Shown here piece after piece: positions 31,201-38,549 of a stretch of DNA of 64,000 nucleotides. The stretch lies in contig ATWE01000005.1 in assembly GCA_000421085.1 (NCBI GenBank), positions 124,001-188,000 on the forward strand, given 5' to 3'. The notes beneath the pieces are model-generated. The model did not search any database. It had not been told where the DNA came from and saw nothing but the letters and a program-made list of their open reading frames with translations. Every line of letters begins with the position of its first letter. Positions within the stretch are counted from its first letter, which is position 1. Origin of the DNA: Ensifer sp. USDA 6670 (lineage in GTDB: Bacteria; Pseudomonadota; Alphaproteobacteria; Rhizobiales; Rhizobiaceae). A program made the translations under genes and the position numbers.

Positions 31201-33823
31201 TCGCGGCCTTTCGGACGGCCCGCGCCAGCACATCTTTGCGGTGCGCCGGGACCTGATGGAACCGGAAACCTGGTCGACGCTGATCTCGGCATCCCGCGCC
31301 GTCTTCCACGCCCGCAACGGCACGATCTCGGATCAGATAGCCCGCGCCACATCGCTCTACTCCAAACCTTCCGAAAAGAAGGAGGAGGGCGCCGAGATGC
31401 TGCTGCCGGTGATACGGGAGGCCGACGAGCGGACGGCGGTCGACCTCGACGGCGGCGACCTGGATTTCTGGAACGGCTTCGGCGGCTTTGCCGAGGACGG
31501 CCGCGAATATGCCGTGCGGCTGCGCGGAGGCGAGGCGACGCCGCAGCCCTGGATCAACGTCATCTCCAACGAGCAATTCGGCTTCCATATCTCCGCCGAA
31601 GGTGCGGCCTTCTCCTGGAGCCGCAATTCGCGCGACTATCAGTTGACACCCTGGACCAACGACGCGGTCGTCAATCGTCCGGGCGAGGCGATCTTCGTGC
31701 GCGACATGGCAAGCGGCGCGGTGCTGACGCCCTATGCCGCACTGTCGCGGCGCAAGTCCGTCCTGTTCGAGACCCGTCACGGTCTCGGCTATTCGCGCTT
31801 CCTCAGCACTCAGGATGAGCTCGAGATCGAGGCCATGCATACGGTGCACAGCAGCCTGCCGGCCAAGCTCGTCCGGCTGACGATCCGCAACCGCAGTTCG
31901 GCCGCGCGCAAGTTGCGCATCTACGGCTATGCGGAATGGGTGCTCGGCAACAATCGCAGCCGTACCGCGCCCTTCGTCCTCAGCGAGTGGGACGAAAGCG
32001 CGAGGACGCTCGTCGCCACCAATCCCTACAGCATCGATTATCCGGGCCGGTGCGCGTTCTTCGCCAGCGACGGCGATATCGCCGGCTATACGGCGAGCCG
32101 GCGGGAATTCCTTGGCCGGGCCGGAGGGATCCTCGCCCCGCAGGCAGTGATATCAGGCGCCGAGCTCACCGGATCGACGGATGTGGACGGGGATGCCTGC
32201 GCGGCGCTCGCGACGGATATCACCGTCGAGGCGGGCGTGGAGCGACAGGTCACCTTCTTCCTCGGTGATGCCGACGATTCCGATCAGGTGCGAGCAGTCC
32301 TGGAGGAACTCAGGGCGGACAATTTCGACGCTGCGCTCGAGACGGCGAAGGCGTTCTGGGGTGATTTCACCGGAGTCGTGAAGGTGGAGACGCCCGATCG
32401 CGCCTTCAACCACATGATCAACCACTGGCTTCCCTACCAGGCGCTCGGCTGCCGGATCATGGCACGCTCGGCCTTCTACCAGGCAAGCGGTGCCTTCGGT
32501 TTCCGCGATCAGCTGCAGGACACGCTTGCCTTCCTCATCCATCGCCCGGCGCTTGCCCGTGCGCAGATACTCAATGCCGCTGCGCGGCAGTTCGTCGAAG
32601 GCGACGTGCAGCATTGGTGGCTGCCCGGAACTGATGCGGGCGTCCGAACGATGATCTCGGACGACGTGGTCTGGCTCGCTCACGCGGTTGCGCATTATTG
32701 CGCCGCCACCGGCGAGGAAGACATCCTCAAGGAGAAAGTTCCTTTCATCACCGGGCCGGCTCTGGAAGAGGGCCAGCACGACAGCTTCTACAAGCCGGAT
32801 GTGGCCGACGAGGTGGGCGACATCTACGAGCATTGCGCCCGTGCGCTCGATCTCGCCATCCACCGGACCGGCGCCAACGGTCTGCCGCTCATTCTCGGCG
32901 GCGACTGGAACGACGGCATGAACCGTGTCGGGGAGGCTGGTGAGGGCACGAGCGTCTGGCTCGGCTGGTTCCTGGCCGGCACCCTGCGCGCGTTCCTGCC
33001 CTATGCCCGTGCCCGGAAGGACAAGCCGCGCGTGGCGCTATGGGAGCGGCACCTCGAAGCGCTGAAGGATGCGCTCGAACAGGCAGGTTGGGACGGCGAT
33101 TACTATCGCCGCGGCTACTACGACGATGGCACGCCGCTCGGATCGGCGGAGAACGGCGAGTGCCGCATCGATTCGATCGCGCAATCCTGGAGCACGCTTT
33201 CGGGAGAGGGCGACAAGGAGCGCTCGCTGCGCGCAATGGACGCGGTGATGGCGGAGCTCGTCGATCCCGAAAAGCGCATCGTCCGGCTGTTTACGCCGCC
33301 GCTCGAAACGACGAAGCAGGACCCGGGTTACATCAAGGCCTATCCCCCGGGCGTGCGGGAGAACGGCGGTCAATATACCCACGCGGCCACCTGGGTGGTG
33401 CTGGCATTCGCAGCTCAGGAGCGGGCGGAGGAGGCCTGGCGCACCTTCCGCATGCTCAACCCGGTGTCGCATGCTCTCAGCCAGCAGGACGCCGAGCATT
33501 ATCGCGTCGAGCCCTATGTGGTTGCTGCCGATATCTATGGAGAAGGCGCGCTTGCCGGCCGCGGCGGCTGGACCTGGTACACGGGCTCCGCCGGCTGGCT
33601 CTACCGCGCCGGTGTCGAGGGGATTCTCGGCATCCGCAAGAGGGGCGACAAGCTCCTGATCCGGCCCGTCCTGCCCTCCGAATGGCCGGGCTATTCGGCC
33701 GAAGTGCGCGTGAACGGCACCACGCACCGGATTTCCGTGAGCCGCGATTCAAAAAGTGGTGAACCGGTCGTAAGTGTAAATAATAGTGTCACAAAAAACG
33801 CGCATGAAGGAGTTTTGCTGTAG
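25211..33823 (+). CDS. ndvB: Cyclic beta-1,2-glucan synthetase NdvB
   Basis: Giant 2870-residue inner-membrane enzyme that builds cyclic beta-1,2-glucans from UDP-glucose, needed for hypo-osmotic adaptation and nodule invasion. Order: N-terminal cytoplasmic part; membrane spans at about 445-505; GT84 domain with TLDSDTRLM (about 663-671) and QHRWARGD (Q811 begins QxxRW); more spans at about 850-900 and 980-1020; then long carbohydrate-binding and GH94 phosphorylase-like regions, including GGDWNDGMN (about 2562-2570), which set ring size. AGGAGGG at 25201-25207 supports the ATG at 25211. Starting at M39 (25325) gives 2832 residues, the length I recall for S. meliloti NdvB, but that ATG lacks a good ribosome site. 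Followed by an OpgC-like gene. Confidence 0.97.
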   Translation: MTVSRNAPAPSASSGSQPHRQNNDNRADQSRVEPESVPMLQNTTQSNLPREPEAKQIDYNDSIRSTYFSIDDLRACGASLAENGTSALPGFFPFEFRARHRENEKEILRVYRATAADVEAGASITPAAEWLLDNHHVVEEAIQEVRRDFPRRFYRQLPTLSVSGTVIPRTMALAWLYVAHTHSTVTRESITAMVEGFQEHETLKIGELWALPSILRFVLIENLRRIAIRVERSRGMRRKANEVADQLIRLNDPQGCRTLLVESEALAADNTFIAQLLYRMRDGSQSSGAVIAWIEERLERRGTDVEEALVAEQNRLSSGNATMSNIIRSLREIDDTDWAVWFESVSKIDATLREGSDYAALDFGSRNTYRDTIEKLARRSGHSEHEVTKIAIEMVEEAKAAAAVEAPLQEPNVGSFLVGKQRLALEKRIGYSPSVFQHLIRSARKLDWFAIAGPNILLTILAMIVVYAFVSPMDIPSGAKLIMLLLFALPASEGAMGLFNTVFTLFAKPSRLVGYEFLDGIPEDARTLVVVPCLIAKRDHVDELVRNLEVHYLANPRGEIYFALLSDWADSKSEEAPADTDVLEYAKREIASLSARYAYDGKTRFFLLHRRRLYNEAEGVWMGWERKRGKLHELNLLLRGDRDTSFLQGANTVPEGVQYVMTLDSDTRLMRDAVTKLVGKLYHPINRPVVNPRTQEVVTGYSLLQPRVTPSLTTGSEASAFQRIFTINRGIDPYVFTVSDVYQDIAGEGSFTGKGLYHVDAFEAALKSRIEENAVLSHDLLEGSYARCALVTDIELVEDFPIRYEVEMSRQHRWARGDWQLLPYVFNPKNGLSMLGRWKMYDNLRRSLIPVAWLAASVMGWYYMEPTPALIWQLVLIFSLFVAPTLSLISGIMPRRNDIVARAHLHTVLSDIRAANAQVALRIVFIAHNAAMMADAIVRSLYRTFVSRKLMLEWRTAAQVQSAGHGSIGDYFRAMWTAPALALVSLALAAISDTGLPFIGLPFALIWAASPAVAWFVSQSAETEDQLVVSEEAIEEMRKIARRTWRYFEAFVTAEQNFLPPDNFQETPQPVLAERTSPTNIGVYLLSVMSARSFGWIGFEETITRLEQTIATIDRMPKYRGHLFNWYRTRGLEPMEPRYVSSVDSGNLAGHLIAVSSMCREWAEAPSAHVQGNLDGIGDVAAILKEALSELPDDRKTVRPLRRLVEERIAGFQNALAAVKREREFASIRVINLAVLARDMHKLTVNLDHEVRTVQSGEVATWAGSLVAACEAHIADGVFDLGAIEALRQRLLVLKERARDIAFSMDFSFLFRPERRLLSIGYRVNANELDEACYDLLASEARLTSLFAIAKGDLPTEHWYKLGRPIVPIGARGALVSWSGSMFEYLMPPLVMQERQGGILNQTNNLVVQEQINHGRRLGTPWGISEAAFNARDHELTYQYTNFGVPTLGLKRGLGQNAVIAPYASILACMYDPKSALANLARLREVGALGAYGYHDAVDFTPTRVPEGQKCAVVRNYYAHHHGMSVAAVANVVFNGQLREWFHADPVIEAAELLLQEKAPRDIPVMAAKREPEALGKGQADLLRPEVRVIEDPINQDRETVLLSNGHYSVMLTATGAGYARWNGQSVTRWTPDPVEDRTGTFIFLRDTVTGDWWSATAEPRRAPGEKTVTRFGDDKAEFVKTVGDLTSEVECIVATEHDAEGRRVILLNTGTEDRFIEVTSYAEPVLAMDDADSSHPTFSKMFLRTEISRQGDVIWVSRNKRSPGDPDIEVAHLVTDNAGSERHTQAETDRRRFLGQGRTLAEAAAFDPGATLSGTDGFTLDPIVSLRRVVRVPAGKKVSVIFWTVAAPDREGVDRAIDRYRHPETFNHELIHAWTRSQVQMRHVGITSKEAASFQMLGRYLVYPDMHLRADAETVKTGLASQSALWPLAISGDFPIFCLRINDDGDLGIAREALRAQEYLRARGITADLVVVNERASSYAQDLQHTLDSMCENLRLRGLSDGPRQHIFAVRRDLMEPETWSTLISASRAVFHARNGTISDQIARATSLYSKPSEKKEEGAEMLLPVIREADERTAVDLDGGDLDFWNGFGGFAEDGREYAVRLRGGEATPQPWINVISNEQFGFHISAEGAAFSWSRNSRDYQLTPWTNDAVVNRPGEAIFVRDMASGAVLTPYAALSRRKSVLFETRHGLGYSRFLSTQDELEIEAMHTVHSSLPAKLVRLTIRNRSSAARKLRIYGYAEWVLGNNRSRTAPFVLSEWDESARTLVATNPYSIDYPGRCAFFASDGDIAGYTASRREFLGRAGGILAPQAVISGAELTGSTDVDGDACAALATDITVEAGVERQVTFFLGDADDSDQVRAVLEELRADNFDAALETAKAFWGDFTGVVKVETPDRAFNHMINHWLPYQALGCRIMARSAFYQASGAFGFRDQLQDTLAFLIHRPALARAQILNAAARQFVEGDVQHWWLPGTDAGVRTMISDDVVWLAHAVAHYCAATGEEDILKEKVPFITGPALEEGQHDSFYKPDVADEVGDIYEHCARALDLAIHRTGANGLPLILGGDWNDGMNRVGEAGEGTSVWLGWFLAGTLRAFLPYARARKDKPRVALWERHLEALKDALEQAGWDGDYYRRGYYDDGTPLGSAENGECRIDSIAQSWSTLSGEGDKERSLRAMDAVMAELVDPEKRIVRLFTPPLETTKQDPGYIKAYPPGVRENGGQYTHAATWVVLAFAAQERAEEAWRTFRMLNPVSHALSQQDAEHYRVEPYVVAADIYGEGALAGRGGWTWYTGSAGWLYRAGVEGILGIRKRGDKLLIRPVLPSEWPGYSAEVRVNGTTHRISVSRDSKSGEPVVSVNNSVTKNAHEGVLL

Positions 33824-33847
33824 CTGCCGGACTTGAAGCATGAGCTG

Positions 33848-33884
33848 AACCGGCTTTGTATCCGTCAGGGCAAGGCCGGTTTTT
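33848..33884 (+). terminator. Rho-independent terminator of ndvB
   Basis: Stem AACCGGCTTTG (33848-33858) with CAAGGCCGGTT (33871-33881), one G-U pair, 12-base loop, followed by TTT within a run of five T. It begins 25 bases after the ndvB stop codon. Confidence 0.75.
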
Positions 33885-34004
33885 CATTGCCGTTTCAGGT
33901 TCGTCATTCACTCATGGCGTCGGCACCGCCCGGATCGGGCCGGCACGGCGGCGCCGGTCTCAACAGGGGTGGGGCGGGGCGCCAAATCCCGGATATCGAC
34001 GCGC

Positions 34005-35162
34005 ATGCTGCAAAAGACTTTTGAGGGCGGCAACGATCAGAGAGGGGTCGCCCATCCGGTGCCGACCGGGCGCGACACACGCCTCGACGTTTTTCGGGCC
34101 CTCTGCCTGCTGACCATCTTCGTCAACCATGTACCAGGCCAATATCTCGAATATCTGACGCACAAGAATTTCGGCTTTTCCGATTCGGCGGAGGCCTTCG
34201 TGCTGATTTCCGGCCTGTCGGTCGGGGCGGCCTATTCCGGCAAGTTCCTGGCCGGCGGTCGGCTCGCCCTCACGCTGAAGATATGGCGGCGCGCCCTGGC
34301 GCTCTATGTCGCGCACATCATGACGAGCGTGGTGACGCTTGCGATCTTCGCCGGAGGGGCCCTCTATTTCGGCCGTCAGGAGCTGATCGGCGAGATCAAC
34401 ATCCGGCCGATCGTCGAGCAGACGGAGCAGGGGATCGTCGCCATGGTGCTGCTCGGGCACCAGCTCGGCTACAACAACATTCTGTCGATGTATGCGGTTC
34501 TGTTCCTGCTGCTGCCCGGCTTCCTGTGGCTGAATGCCGTCCGACCCAGATTGCTGTTGGCGTTCTCGGCGACGCTCTGGCTCGCTGCCGGCTGCTTCAA
34601 AATGGTACCCTATAACTTTCTCGACGACGGCTACTGGTTCCTCAATCCCTGGTCATGGCAGTTCCTGTTCGTGATCGGCATCCTGTGCATGAGCCATGTG
34701 CGGCGGGGTGGCAGTCTCCCGCGAAGCCCCTGGCTTCTCGGCCTTTCCGTCGCCTATCTCGCGATTTCCGCCTTTTGGGTGCTGTTTTCCTGGTGGAACA
34801 TCGATCTCTCCTTCGGGCTGCCTGCGGTGCTGACCGGCTTCGACAAGACCTTCCTGTCGCTGACGCGGCTGCTGCATGTACTGGCGCTCGCCTATATTCT
34901 CGCAATCGTCCCTGTGTTCAGCCGGCTGACGCGGGTCGGAAGCAACCACCCCCTGGTGATGATCGGGCGCCATTCGCTTGCCGTCTTCATTTTCGGCACG
35001 ATCCTCGCAATGGCGGGCCAGGTGCTGCTTCTCGTCACCGACCGGGATCAGATCATCGGCACAATCTTCGTCATCGGCGGCATCGGCCTGCACTTCGCCT
35101 ATGCCTATTACCTCGAATGGCTGAAGGAGGTGTCCGTGGCGCCGCCGCTGAAGGCGGCGTAG
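34005..35162 (+). CDS. opgC: OpgC/Cgm-family membrane protein, probable cyclic glucan succinyltransferase
   Basis: About 385-residue polytopic inner-membrane protein of the OpgC family (acyltransferase-3-like). The N-terminal family motif reads GRDTRLDVFRALCLLTIFVNHV, then SDSAEAFVLISGLSVG, followed by about ten hydrophobic spans to MIGRHSLAVFIFGTILAMAG. OpgC in other proteobacteria, and Cgm next to the cyclic glucan synthase gene in Brucella, add succinyl groups to periplasmic glucans. Its position 3' of ndvB supports the same role. The start is uncertain: the ATG at 34005 is used; a GTG at 33969 extends the frame, and a GTG near 34060 after GAGAGGGG would begin right at the conserved region. 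Separated from ndvB by a terminator. Confidence 0.86.
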   Translation: MLQKTFEGGNDQRGVAHPVPTGRDTRLDVFRALCLLTIFVNHVPGQYLEYLTHKNFGFSDSAEAFVLISGLSVGAAYSGKFLAGGRLALTLKIWRRALALYVAHIMTSVVTLAIFAGGALYFGRQELIGEINIRPIVEQTEQGIVAMVLLGHQLGYNNILSMYAVLFLLLPGFLWLNAVRPRLLLAFSATLWLAAGCFKMVPYNFLDDGYWFLNPWSWQFLFVIGILCMSHVRRGGSLPRSPWLLGLSVAYLAISAFWVLFSWWNIDLSFGLPAVLTGFDKTFLSLTRLLHVLALAYILAIVPVFSRLTRVGSNHPLVMIGRHSLAVFIFGTILAMAGQVLLLVTDRDQIIGTIFVIGGIGLHFAYAYYLEWLKEVSVAPPLKAA

Positions 35163-35289
35163 AGCGGGATCATTTCACTGCTTCGAGCGGATTTACGCCC
35201 CTTGCCTCTTTAACCAAACCGAACCGGCGCCGCGCACAAGAACCACCGCACTCAGAGACCATGGACATCGATAGCGCATGAACAAACAA

Positions 35290-35314
35290 AAATGCCCCGG
35301 AATCCGGGGCATTT
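35290..35314 (-). terminator. Rho-independent terminator of ndvA (possibly bidirectional)
   Basis: Perfect 11-base stem AAATGCCCCGG / CCGGGGCATTT with loop AAT. On the minus strand it is followed by TTTTTGTTTGTT, a good U-tract, 23 bases after the ndvA stop. On the plus strand it lies 128 bases after the opgC-like gene but has only a short T run. Confidence 0.85.
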
Positions 35315-35336
35315 CGTTGCAGATCCAGTGATGGGA

Positions 35337-37094
35337 TCACGCTGCCGTAAGGCTCTTGCGAACATCCTCGTCCGTGAGGATACCGCTGGCGCGAAGCAGC
35401 GCGGCGAAGCGGCCGTTGCTCTGGCTGAGTTCGTGGAAGCCGCCCATTTCCACGATCCGGCCCTGATCCATGAAGATGACCAGATCGGCTTCCCGCACCG
35501 TCGACAGGCGGTGGGCGATGATGAAGGTCGTCCGGTCCTTGCGCAAGGCGTCGATGGCATCCTTGACGCGGGCCTCGGTCTCGACGTCGAGCGCGCTGGT
35601 CGCCTCGTCGAGCACCAGGATCGGCGCGTTCTTCAGGATCGCGCGGGCAATCGCGACGCGCTGGCGTTCGCCGCCCGACAACCGATTGCCGCGTTCGCCG
35701 ACGACCGTGTCGTATCCGTTGAGGCGGTCCTCGATGAAGTCGCTCGCGGCAGCGGCCTCGGCGGCGGCCATCACCTCGTCCAGAGAGGCGTCCTCACGGC
35801 CGAGGCGGATATTTTCGCCGATCGAGCGGTTCATGAGGCCGGCATCCTGGAAGACCGTGGCGATCGACCGGCGCAGCGACTTGCGGGTGACGGTCGCGAT
35901 GTCCACGCCGTCGACCAGGATCTGGCCGTGTTTCGGCTCGTGGACCCGCTGCAGGAGGTTGACGAGCGTGGTCTTCCCGGCACCGGTCGGGCCGACGATG
36001 GCGATCGTCTGGCCGGCCTTCGCCTTGAACGAGACGTTGCGCACGCCCTGGGCCGAATTTGCGAAGTCGAAGGAAATGTCCTTGAATTCGACCTCGCCAA
36101 CGACACCCTTCAGTTCCCCGGCATCGGCCGGTTCCTCGCGGTCCTGCACGGAATCCTCGAGCTGGAAGAAGTCTTCGAGCTTGGCGCGCGCTTCGAAGAT
36201 CTGGGTGGCAAAGGCCTTCATCTGGTCGAGACGGCCGATCAGCAGATTGGCGAAGCCGATGAAAGCGATCACCTCGCCGACGCCGAGCTCGCCGCGCTGC
36301 ACCAGAACGGTGCCGATGACGAGGATCGCCATCATCGAGATGGTCGAAGCGATACGGTTGAGGCCGCTCGCCAAAGCCCACCAGTCGAGCACCGGATACT
36401 GGGCCGACAGCAGGCGCTGCGTGAACTTCTTCAGTTCGCGCGTTTCAGCTTCGATGCGGTTGTAGCTGTGAACCACCGATACATTGCTGATCGAGTCGGA
36501 CACGTGCGAGAAGACCGTGTGATAATGGTTCTCGACGGCAGCCTGACCCTCCTTCGTGCGGCTCATCACGACCTTGCTGATCATCACATAGGCAGCACCG
36601 AGCACGACGAGGATGAGCGACAGACGGACGTCCATAGCAAAGGCGGTCGGAATGAGAAGCACGAGCGCCACTGCCGTCGCCAGATGCTGCCGCATGAATT
36701 CGAGCCAGAGACCGAACAGCGTCTCGCAGGCGCGCAGCAGCGTATGCAGCGCATTGGAGGTGCCGCGCTGGCTGTGCCAGGAGAGAGGCATCGAGACGAT
36801 CCGGCCGAAGGCTTCGGTCAGGAGCGAAGCGCGGCGACCATGTGCGAGGCGGTCCGCCTCGCGGGAGACGAGCACGAAGGCGATCGTATTGAAGACGCCG
36901 AAGCCCGCCCACAGGAGCAGCATCGGCGCGACGTCCTTCTGTGACGAGATCGCGTCGATGATTCGGCCGAACAGAATCGGCTCCGCAATGGTGATGGCAG
37001 CCAGGACGATATTGGCTATGACGATCGCCCCGACGCGAAACTTGTGGACAGCAAGATACTGAAGCGCTCTTGCATACACCTGAAACAAGGACAC
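35337..37094 (-). CDS. ndvA: Cyclic beta-1,2-glucan ABC exporter NdvA
   Basis: 585-residue half-transporter fusing six membrane spans to one ATPase domain. The N-terminus is SLFQVYARALQYLAVHKFRV, as in Agrobacterium ChvA. TM and coupling segments occupy about residues 20-320. Walker A is GPTGAGKTT, with signature LSGGERQRVAIARAI and LVLDEATSALD. It exports cyclic beta-1,2-glucan made by NdvB, encoded nearby on the other strand. The GTG at 37094 is preferred: GGGGTGAG lies just upstream and the conserved region starts there. An ATG at 37187 would give 616 residues with an unconserved Arg/Pro-rich leader. Convergent with the opgC-like gene and divergent from expR. Confidence 0.95.
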   Translation of the reverse strand: MSLFQVYARALQYLAVHKFRVGAIVIANIVLAAITIAEPILFGRIIDAISSQKDVAPMLLLWAGFGVFNTIAFVLVSREADRLAHGRRASLLTEAFGRIVSMPLSWHSQRGTSNALHTLLRACETLFGLWLEFMRQHLATAVALVLLIPTAFAMDVRLSLILVVLGAAYVMISKVVMSRTKEGQAAVENHYHTVFSHVSDSISNVSVVHSYNRIEAETRELKKFTQRLLSAQYPVLDWWALASGLNRIASTISMMAILVIGTVLVQRGELGVGEVIAFIGFANLLIGRLDQMKAFATQIFEARAKLEDFFQLEDSVQDREEPADAGELKGVVGEVEFKDISFDFANSAQGVRNVSFKAKAGQTIAIVGPTGAGKTTLVNLLQRVHEPKHGQILVDGVDIATVTRKSLRRSIATVFQDAGLMNRSIGENIRLGREDASLDEVMAAAEAAAASDFIEDRLNGYDTVVGERGNRLSGGERQRVAIARAILKNAPILVLDEATSALDVETEARVKDAIDALRKDRTTFIIAHRLSTVREADLVIFMDQGRIVEMGGFHELSQSNGRFAALLRASGILTDEDVRKSLTAA

Positions 37095-37272
37095 TGTCTC
37101 ACCCCTTTCGGGTATCGGAATTGGCGCCGCAACGGCACGATGCGGCAATGCGTTGCGTCTTGAACCGACGGCAAGGACGATCTTCATCCACCTTGCGTGC
37201 CGGCAAAGCCGCGGGTGACGGCCTTTGCATTCTTCCCAAAAAACGCGATAGACGGGGCGGATCAGCGAGAAG

Positions 37273-37311
37273 AATCATCCGATACCATGGGAGGGTTGGC
37301 GGGATGATTCA
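37273..37311. promoter_or_regulatory. Spaced inverted repeat in the ndvA-expR intergenic region
   Basis: GAATCATCC (37273-37281) and its exact complement GGATGATTC (37303-37311), separated by 21 bases, about two helical turns between arms. It lies 179 bases before the ndvA start and 164 before the expR start. No T-tract follows, so an operator is more likely than a terminator. Confidence 0.45.
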
Positions 37312-37345
37312 TCGTTAGCTATCTTGGTGCCTCGACTCCGAGTTT

Positions 37346-37362
37346 TTGCAGGTTTCCTGCAA
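37346..37362. promoter_or_regulatory. Compact palindrome upstream of expR
   Basis: TTGCAGGTTTCCTGCAA: seven-base perfect arms with a three-base centre, 112 bases before the expR ATG. The compact form suits a dimeric regulator. It is not an obvious match to any operator I can name with confidence. Confidence 0.45.
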
Positions 37363-37474
37363 GACCGGGCGTGATATGAAGAATTATCGCGGTTGCAACA
37401 TGAATGGCTTCTGAACGGCGTATTCACATGGCCTGGCGGGTTGCGCGGCGCGTTTTTTGATTCGAGGATGCTCT

Positions 37475-38204
37475 ATGAATATTACGTTGCTCGTACAGTT
37501 TCTGGCGCTACTGGAAGAGATGAAGACGCGCGAGGAGATCCTGCCCGAGTTCGAGCGCCTGCTCGACCGCTGCGGTTTCGACTTCTACGGCATCGTGCGT
37601 CAGCCGAAACCGCACGAGAATCCGCTGAGACTTCTTCTGGCCGGAGGGCTGGCCGCAAATCTACATCCGCAAGAAATACGTCGTGATCGACCCGACTATT
37701 CGCTTCCTCGGGCATGCCCAGCGCGGATTCCGCTGGCGCGACACGCTCGTGGCCTTCCGCTCGGACCCGCACCGCAAGCGCATGGAAAGCATGATGGTCG
37801 AGGCGCGCAACCATGGCCTCTTCGACGGCTATATCTTTCCGGTGCACGGCCGGCGCGGGCTCATGGGCAACCTGACCGTGGGCGGCCGGGTGGTCGATCT
37901 GAGCCCGGTGGAATTGAGCCTTTTCGACGCCATCGCCAAGCGGCTGTTCTGGAAGCTGCTCGAACTCACCGATCCGGAGATCATGGCGGAACTCGTCTCA
38001 CGCGTCGAAGTCCAGATGACGAGGCGCGAAATGGAGGCGCTCCACTATCTCGCCGATGGAATGACATCGAACGACATCGGCAAGGTCCTCGACATTTCCA
38101 GCCACACGGTCGACTGGTACATGAACGGCATCCAGGAAAAGTTAAAGGCGAAGAACCGCCACCACGTCGTGGCGATCGCCTTCCGGCTGGGACTGATCTC
38201 CTGA
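37475..38204 (+). pseudogene. expR: LuxR-type quorum-sensing regulator ExpR, frameshifted
   Basis: LuxR-family regulator at the known expR position between ndvA and pyc. ATG 37475 has GAGGA at 37464-37468. The N-terminal frame reads MNITLLVQFLALLEEMKTRE to about 37640, then loses LuxR sequence and runs out of frame to 38311. The rest of the acyl-homoserine-lactone domain continues in the +1 frame from about 37638 (WPEGWPQIYIRKKYVVIDPT, with the family W, Y, D and P residues), ending in the LuxR HTH (MTSNDIGKVLDISSHTVDWY) and a stop at 38204. A stop at 37626 in the second frame limits the switch to 37629-37650, around a repeated CTGGCCG. An intact protein would be about 245 residues. True mutation and sequencing error cannot be separated here. 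Confidence 0.88.
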
Positions 38205-38549
38205 CCGATGCGCACCGCTTCGATCGGATTCGAGAGGAGAGGGGTCGCGCTCCCTCCCCTTCACTCCTTTGCCTGTCACAGGAATCCAGCCAGCCCAAGT
38301 CCTTGGGCTGAAAGGACGTCTTCCCCGCCGCAGACGCGGCGCTGCTGGACCCCTGTGACAAGCACAGGGGCGAGGGAGGTCCGAATGTTCAAGTCACGAT
38401 TATAGATGCTACTCTCGTGCACCGTGCTCCTGACCAAATGGGTCAGCGTTCATGTCGCATCTGAAATTGCACTTCATTCCTTGACTCGCTAATAGTTCTT
38501 TTCGCGGGTGCAGCATTCCCGCGTGTCCAAGTCTATTGAGGAGTCCGAC
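38205..38549. other. Intergenic region between expR and pyc
   Basis: 345 bases with no recognised gene. The left half holds the folded repeat at 38270-38370. The right half should contain the pyc promoter (a CTTGAC at 38479-38484 is a possible -35 box, without a clear -10) and ends in the GAGGAG ribosome site of pyc. Confidence 0.5.
38270..38370. repeat. Folded composite palindrome (RIME-like) between expR and pyc
   Basis: Outer arms TGTCACAGGAATCCAGC (38274-38290) and GCTGGACCCCTGTGACA (38344-38360) pair with two mismatches. Inside are CAGCCCAAG / CTTGGGCTG (38291-38310) and GCCGC / GCGGC around 38330-38341. The right end also forms CCCCTGTG / CACAGGGG (38350-38370). The whole would fold as a cruciform-like branched structure. 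I recall similar multi-hairpin elements repeated in Sinorhizobium intergenic DNA. Confidence 0.65.

Larger units (their letters stand above)
37095..37474. other. Divergent ndvA-expR intergenic region
   Basis: 380 bases without a recognised gene. It contains two inverted repeats listed separately (37273-37311 and 37346-37362) and should carry the ndvA and expR promoters. Confidence 0.5.

Noticed and set aside
28993..31849. Very long stop-free frames (about 900 codons) on both strands overlapping ndvB
   Set aside because: High-GC shadow frames: their translations are Arg/Ala/Gly-rich low-complexity sequence without family motifs, while the ndvB frame is intact and recognised throughout.
37475..38204. 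Insertion sequence disrupting expR, as in strain Rm1021
   Set aside because: No transposase frame, terminal inverted repeats or target duplication is present; the two halves are contiguous and differ only in frame.
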